A DNA stretch of 64,000 nucleotides from Parapristionchus giblindavisi (taxonomy: Eukaryota > Nematoda > Chromadorea > Rhabditida > Diplogasteridae), in contig CALSFV010000115.1 of the NCBI GenBank assembly GCA_943737045.1, forward strand, positions 124,001 through 188,000, read 5' to 3'. Positions 57,348-64,000 of the stretch are shown piece by piece. Below the pieces are notes generated by a model, which saw only the letters and a program-made list of their open reading frames with translations, made no database searches and was not told the origin of the DNA. Positions within the stretch are counted from its first letter, which is position 1. Each line of letters opens with the position of its first letter. The translations under genes and the position numbers were made by a program.

Positions 57348-58944
57348 ATGGATGTATGGAGAGGATATGGAGCTACTCCTTATCAACAATCAAGGTAATC
57401 AATAATATCTGTTCATACTATATATTACGGTACAATTTAGCCAAATGAGATACGGTAGAGTAGATTGACTATGAATGATTACTGTAGTTATTATTATCTT
57501 CATCTTAGATTTCCTAGGTGGTCCGACATAGATTTGATTTCTATTTGTATTGATTGGATCAATAATATGTGTATACTGTATGATTCAGATGGAGATTATC
57601 GACAGAATCATCCAATTGTGGTCATACTGGAGTGAATCAATTAGGTGGAGTATTCGTGAATGGTCGTCCTCTTCCTGATCAAATACGGTAATGATATATT
57701 CATTATTATATCATTCATTCATTTTCTATCCTAATCTATTTATATGATTATGTATCAATGAATACTCTGTCTATTACCCTTCTTTATCTTTCCCCTCTAC
57801 AATACTCCATATCCCTCTAAACATCCCTAGACTAACTCTATTTACAATACCCCTGATTACAGTAACCCTATCTACAGTATCCCAGATTACAGTCACCCTA
57901 TCTACAGTATCTCTGATTACAGTAACCCTATCTACAGTATCTCTGATTACAGTAACCGTATCGTATCATTAGCCCACGAGGGTGTCCGTCCATGTGATAT
58001 TTCTCGTCAACTTCGTGTTAGTCATGGTTGTGTCTCTAAGATTCTTGGTAGATATTATGAGACTGGTAGTATTCGTCCAGGTACTCTAACAAATCAATCA
58101 ATATCATTCTACCGTAATCATATCATCGTTGTAGGAGTCATCGGGGAAGTAAACCTAAAGTAGCCACTAATCGTGTCGTTGATTGTATTGCTGCATATAA
58201 AAGAGCTAATCCTACAATGTTCGCATGGGAAATACGGTAAGTATATCAGTAGATCGATAATGAATTCTATTGACTTTGTCTACCGTAATCTGTTGTCATT
58301 CAGGGAAAAACTTCTAACAGAACGAGTTTGTGATGCAGATAATGTACCGTCTGTATCATCAATAAATAGAATAGTTAGGAATAAAGTGTGTCAGGTATCA
58401 TTTGATATCAAGTATTTTATATTTTTCCAATTTTGTGTATTTTTTTACTTTTTTCTTAATTCGAATTGCAACACAAAAAAACTTTTTTATTCATGAATGA
58501 ATGATGATATTTGTATGAATAGAATAAGAAATTGATATATAATGAATGTATAATATAGACGTCATCGTCATCTCCATCTACATCATCAAATGATTCCTCT
58601 CGTATTCTTACTTCTTCTACTTATTCAATCAATGATCTTCTTGGTTTTGAACAGAAACATAAGGAATGGTTGGCCAAACAAGTCCAACAGGTATACTGTA
58701 TCCATCGATTGATCGATTGATCTTCTTATTCTAGACAGATCCAATGTTCTTCGGTAAACCTCATCCATTACAAGGTACTGTAGTTCAATCAGGTTAGATT
58801 GTATATCTCCCTTATCTACTGTAATCCTTATTGTGTTAAGAAGGTCCTCCTCTATTCCCTCCAGGATATCTATCATCATCAACAGATTGGTCATCACCAT
58901 TACCTTCATCTTCTCTTTCGTATCTTCCTCCTTCTTCAACATAA
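57348..58944 (+). CDS. Pax2/5/8-family paired-domain transcription factor, one-base frameshift
   Basis: Developmental DNA-binding regulator. Exons 57348-57394, 57589-57687, 57953-58080, 58135-58236, 58304-58394, 58559-58690, 58735-58774, 58844-58944. The paired domain runs from [20 protein letters not shown] through [20 protein letters not shown] and [12 protein letters not shown] to [14 protein letters not shown] and [24 protein letters not shown] favours Pax2/5/8 over Pax6. An octapeptide-like YSINDLLG lies in exon 6 and no homeodomain follows, as in C. elegans egl-38/pax-2. In exon 4 the conserved [11 protein letters not shown] needs GGGGGA, but the sequence has GGGGA (58143-58147), shifting the frame; all other junctions are in phase. 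The start ATG has an in-frame stop just upstream. Roughly 245 residues if the base is restored. Confidence 0.9.
57833..57952 (+). repeat. 30-bp tandem repeat carrying four in-phase splice acceptors
   Basis: Four 30-bp units end at 57862, 57892, 57922 and 57952, each with GATTACAG followed by T(A/C)ACC. Any of the four AGs could serve as 3' splice site for Pax exon 3. Units are 30 bp and stop-free in the Pax frame, so upstream choices would add 10, 20 or 30 residues ([14 protein letters not shown]) inside the paired domain. Confidence 0.85.
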
Positions 58945-59218
58945 ATCTCTTCTTTTTCTTCATAAGTGAATTAGATCTTCTTTCTTCTTTAGGGAGAGGA
59001 GTATCCATGGATGGATCCATCTAGAGTCTCCATTCAGTCTGTCAGTCCCATGAGGAATCAAACTAAAAGCCCCTTCTCATTTACCTTTCTCCTTCTAGTC
59101 TTTATGACTTCTTCTTCTTCTCTTGTATATTCAATCAATGCTCATATGTCTATATATTTATAAATGATAGCAATCAATTCAACAATTAAAGTGTAAAACA
59201 TAACAATGCAGATATGAA

Positions 59219-62200
59219 TCAATTCTTCGGAATTCCTTCTTCACTACTAATATCAAAGTGAACAGAAAGACCATGAATGAATGGTTTGATTAGATCAACT
59301 CCAATTCGTGATCTTTGTACATTACTATCATCAACACTAATTATTACTTTAACCTTATCAAATTCTCTCAATACAATATCTCCACATATTACTTTACCTT
59401 CTTCTACATTCAATATCACTCCATTTCCACGAAGAACAATTACTGCCTCGATACCGTATTTAGGTACAAATACCTATAGAGAGATCAAAGATCAATCGAT
59501 GCAATATATAGGGATAGGAAGGAAGGAGGAGGTGATACTGTAACCTTGAAGGTCATTCTTATATCTGTGTGAGAATGTTGTCGCCCCTTTTTGTGATATG
59601 TGGGACATACCAGTCAGAAGAGGAGTCCAACCATGGAGAGGGAGCGGAAGAGGGAGAGGGAGAGGGAGGAATGGGAGAGAGAGGGAGAAGGAGAGAGAGA
59701 GGGAGAAGGAGGGAGAGGGAGAGGGAGAAGGAGGGAGGAGAGGGAGAGGGAGAAGGATTGAGGAGAGGGAGAGGGAGAGGGAGGGAGGAGAGGGAGAAGG
59801 AGAGGGAATGGGAGAAGGGGAGGGAGAGTTATTACCTGTATTCCATTTTGTTTGACTCCAGCAACATAAGCATCAGCTTCTTCTTTTCTTCCACGAAAGA
59901 ATGAAAGAGTAATCAATTGAATAGATGCACGACCAGCATATTGGGCTTGTTTGTGACTAAATGTAAATGATTAGAGATGAAAAGATGAAAGATGAAAGAT
60001 CATACCGATAATTGATATTGGCAGCTATCTTCTTACAATTAGATTGTGATAATAGACCAGGTTGAATGGAATCAGAATGAATAGATGCAGATAGAAGACG
60101 ATGGACGATCACATCTGCATATCTATAATATTCATTCATTCATAATGAACTATGAACTATGAATTGAATAGAATGAACCTTCTAATAGGAGATGTGAAAT
60201 GAGTGTATATGGGACATGCTAGACCAAAGTGTTCATATTTCTCAATAGGAATTGTACCTTAAATGATGATATGATTAGAATGAATGAATGAATGGATAGA
60301 TACCAGCAGAGAAGTACACAGCTTGAGTCATACATCGTGTAGCTGTCATTCTCAATAAAGTATTCACCATCTTATTATTCTTATTAACAGCTTTATCTAA
60401 TGAATCAGCCAATGCTTTTCCACTCTCAACATTTATATCAAATCCACACTTTGATGCTGCCTGTAATACATTTGATTAGATTATCTATAGATGAATATGA
60501 ACAATATCATTCATATGAGAGTATCATACTTAGTTATCTCATTAGTCTTCTCATCTCTTTTACTACTAGTTAACATGAAATGATGAATGGTCTGTCACTT
60601 CCCCTCCCCTCCCCTCCTCTCTCCATCATCACTCCATTTACTATACCCTCTCATTTCATCTTCCTCTTCTCTTTCACTCCATGATAGTAGAGGTCATTTC
60701 AATCATAACATATTCTCTATTCATCTCTCATCATTCCAATGACAACATAACTACCAATCTATTCATTCATTCACTACAATAATATAACTATATCATAGTT
60801 ACAGTATCTATATGGATACTGTAGATAGATAGTGTATTCAATGATTAACTCTTCATTCATTCTCATATTCTTTCATTCAATTCAATTCATCATGACCTTT
60901 GACTACTCTTAATGTATTCCTTTTACAATACAAAAAGTGTTCATGTTTGGTCTTATGGCTCAAATCAACCACAACCACATAAAGAAGAAGAAGAAGAAGA
61001 AGAAGAAGAAGAAGAAGAAGAAGAAGAAGAAGAAGAAGAAGAAGAAGAAGAAGAAGAAGAAGGAGGAAGAGGAAGGTGAGAAGTGAGAGAAGGCAAAAAG
61101 AATAAACCATAATTCTCAATTTAATGTTCTCTTCTCTCAATCATTCTATCTATCTATACTCATAATCTCTCATATTCATTCATCATTATAATAAGGGAAT
61201 GTATTCTATCTCATCCTATTGTAAATATGTATCATTACAATCAAAGAATACAAGGAACACTTTCGATAAAGATCAAGGCCAAATTGTCAATTGTCGAGAT
61301 TCCCTCCACCTCCCCCTCCCCCTCCCTCTCTCTTTTTCCTTCTCCCTCTCCCTCTCCTCTCCCCCTCCCTCTCCCTCTCCTCTCCCCCTCCCCCTCCTCT
61401 CCCCCTCCCTCTCCTCTCCCCCTCCCTCTCCCTCTCCCTCTCCTCTCCTCTCCCTCTCCTCTCCCTCTTCTATTCAACATTGTCCACTATAAAGTGATTC
61501 TCTATAATATGGATAGATGATAGATGGGATGAAGAGAATCATACCACCTATCCCATCCCTCCCTCTATTGTTGAGGAAGAAATACAAGTCATCGGAAATA
61601 GGGGATAAGTTGAGAGTGAAGTGAGGGGAGAGAGAGAGGGAGAGGGAGAGTGAATAGGGAGAGGGAGAGGGAAAGTGGAGGCGGAAGAATGAAAAGAAGA
61701 GATAGATTCATATTGGAATGAAGAAAAAGATGGCAAAAGTGCGCCAACTGAATATGGTAAAAGAGAGAAGAAGAGATAGAGAGACGAGAGGAGAGATGGG
61801 TTAGCATAAAAAGATATAAATGGAAAATGTTTCCTCTTTGATGTGATTGTAGACTTATTAAATATATTCCTTAGCCATCTCTTCTCATATATTATAGATT
61901 GAATAGAAAGAGATGATAGAGAAAGAGGAAGAGGATTAGATGTATGATTAGAGGGTGTCAATAATAGGAAGAAGAGAAGAGAAGGGAATAGAGTGGATAA
62001 GACAATTGAATAGACAAATCATTCTAATGATATTATACGATAATGGACACAATGAATACATACATTATCTCACTAATGTCCACTCAATACAAATACTCTC
62101 CAATTATTGATACAATATTGAGATAAGACTATATGATAGATATAATAGATAATAATGATATAAGATGAAGAATACCTCAATGAGTGGTTTATAACTAATT

Positions 62201-64000
62201 TCAGATGGAACGGGATGACGACGAAGTAGAGCACATTCTGGATATACTGAGAGGATCTAGAATGAAGGCATACTGTACATTCATTTATTCATTCATTCAA
62301 TAGAATATAGATAGAATAATACCTTGTGAGCAACAGCTCTATTAGCCAATAACATAAACTCTTCAACCATAGAATGAGTATCAAGATGAGTCTTAACCAT
62401 TACTCCTTTAGGAGTACGACTATTCCAATCCATATCAAATCGAACCTATACACAACTATTCAATCAATCAATCAATCAATATACCTCAGAAGAAGCGAGA
62501 ATGAGACTTCCATTAGCTCTTCTTTGTGCAGTCATCATCTTTGATAGATCTAGTAATCTTCTCAATCCAAGAGTCAATTCACTATTCTATAATCAATATC
62601 ATAATGACTATTCATTTATTCATTCATTCATCTATTATAACTAACATCATTCTTATCATCAATCATCTCTTGAGCTTTCTCATAAGTAAGAGCTGCCTTT
62701 GATTTAATCAATGACTTATGGAACTTTGTCGATAAAGTCTTTCCTTCCTTAGTCATTGTCCATATGACAGAGAATGCATATCTATAAAGATCAAAGATCA
62801 ATAGATAGAGTATGAATGAATGAATGGATACCTCTCTTCATTTCCTCTCAATGAACATAGATTACTAGATAACAATTCAGGTAACATATCAATTCTTCTA
62901 TCAGCTAAGTATACAGTAGTTCCTCTCATTGATGCTTCTTCATCCATAGCAGTTGAAGGACGAACGAAATGAGTCACATCAGCAATATGAACTCCTACCT
63001 ACAACAACTATGGTACTGTAGAGATCAAAGATCAATATGATACAAACCTCAATATTACCATCTGGTAGTTCTCTTGTATGCAATGCATCATCAATATCAG
63101 TACATCCTTTAGGATCAACAGAACATATAATGAGATGACGTAGATCAATACGATCTTTAGATAGTTCAGGAATCCATTCACCCTGAATCATCTAAGGATT
63201 ACGGTATATCATGAAGAAGGAATACAGTAACCTTGGGTAGACAATCAAGAACAGCTTGAGAGAATGGAGAATGAGGTATATCATGTTCAAGTAAAAGAAC
63301 TTCATTCTCAACATCTCTATCTCCTATATTACCCAATGTTCTTACATAATGACCTAATGGATACTTTGAATTACGTGGCCATGAATCCAATGATACAACG
63401 ATACGCTATAATCAATACAATCAAGTCAATCAATCAATAAATGAATCATCTACTTGACTAGCTAATTGTTCAGCTTGTTCTGTTTCTATTCGAACACGAG
63501 GAATCAATCTCTCTGTTGGACAAAACAAATGACGACGTCCACCTTCAATCGATCGATCGATCAATCAATCGATAATTGTATAAATGAATATAGTACCTTT
63601 GAGTATACTAGGTAATAGAATACCACAATATGGTCTCCAATTCCTTCTAATTATTCCAACAACACGAGCACTTGGTACAACACATATCTTTCTCTTCTTA
63701 TTACTTGGTTCATCTGATTCACTTTCTTCATCTTCTATAATCAATCAATACTTTCTATTAATCAATCAATAATCATTCATTCATACTAATAACATCTTGA
63801 GCATCTTCATCAGCATTCAATGTAGCTTCTTCTATATCTCTTAATCTCAATGTTTTCTCAGGTGCAGTCCATTCCGACGCAGGAAGAAGTTCAACTGCTA
63901 CCATATCTTACAATTTATTGATTAGTCAATATTCATATATGGAGTAAATAGAGTACCTCCATTAATAGCTCGATTACAGTTTCTTCCAGATATAAACCAT
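59219..64000 (-). CDS. DIS3: DIS3/RRP44 exosome ribonuclease (N-terminal part outside window)
   Basis: Catalytic 3'-5' exoribonuclease of the RNA exosome. Exons in order: 63957-64000 (cut by window end), 63787-63906, 63597-63734, 63454-63542, 63232-63405, 63048-63191, 62832-62998, 62646-62781, 62485-62586, 62322-62445, 62176-62256, 60304-60460, 60179-60257, 60006-60122, 59836-59956, 59219-59473. Cold-shock region: [15 protein letters not shown] and [20 protein letters not shown]. The RNB active site [13 protein letters not shown] (exon 63048-63191) keeps the metal-binding aspartates, followed by [12 protein letters not shown] and [25 protein letters not shown]. The C-terminal S1 part is [16 protein letters not shown]. 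The PIN domain lies to the right. One 1.7 kb intron (60461-62175) holds GAA and CTCCCT tracts. Confidence 0.95.
59636..59828. repeat. GGAGAGGGA purine tract in last DIS3 intron
   Basis: About 190 bp of GAGAGGGA/GGAGAAGGA units on the plus strand in the intron 59474-59835. Confidence 0.9.
60981..61475. repeat. (GAA)n and CTCCCT tracts in DIS3 intron
   Basis: An AGA/GAA run (60981-61062) and, after AT-rich spacer, a CCCTCTCCCTCT pyrimidine tract (61297-61470) lie in the 1.7 kb intron. Open frames over them are compositional. The rest of this intron shows no gene. Confidence 0.9.

Overview
This window is a stretch of an animal nuclear genome, most likely nematode. The genes are split by GT-AG introns, often only about 45 bases long, in AT-rich DNA full of microsatellites, purine tracts and inverted-repeat transposons. 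A Pax gene and a p47/NSFL1C-type gene make it metazoan. A secreted protein ending in what looks like a nematode-restricted ground-like (grl) domain points to Nematoda. No species is claimed. All gene models were spliced by hand from splice sites and reading phase; phases close across almost every gene, for example all 24 exons of the first one.

Layout, left to right: RAD54L2/ARIP4-like SNF2 ATPase (+, 5' end outside the window); ground-like secreted protein (+); a 2.5 kb transposon-rich zone; a small Cys-rich gene with an in-frame stop (+); NADK2 (-) with an intron made of a 2 kb 8-bp-unit minisatellite; a 2.2 kb purine minisatellite; an unrecognised tail-anchored-type membrane protein (-); 3 kb of simple repeats; NDUFA12 (-); p47/UBXN2 (-), whose last intron is 9.5 kb and holds half a linker-histone domain, a disordered RGG-type ORF and two nested transposon stacks; hnRNP A-type protein (+); Hikeshi (+); ASNSD1 (-) sharing a 141 bp promoter region with MED9-like (+); RABIF/MSS4 (+); LSM3 (+) with a 5.3 kb transposon-filled intron; Pax2/5/8 (+); and DIS3/RRP44 (-, N-terminal part outside the window).

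Most genes are unlinked housekeeping functions (mediator, LSm ring, exosome, hnRNP, NAD kinase, complex I, p97 cofactor, HSP70 import). The unusual content is between and inside them. Several transposon families can be defined by target-site duplications (TSDs): CATA...TATG elements with 8-bp TSDs; a CAG-ended and a hAT-like element, each with an 8-bp TSD; CAGTACAGC elements with TA; an element with TTAA; and CAAGG(G/A)-ended elements with TNA. Several foldback elements carry tRNA-like pol III modules in mirror orientation, and acidic ORF remnants recur in their centres. Other points of note are four in-phase tandem splice acceptors inside the Pax paired domain, a one-base frameshift in the same domain, and a GATCTTTGATC motif found only in the sense orientation of the genes whose introns contain it.
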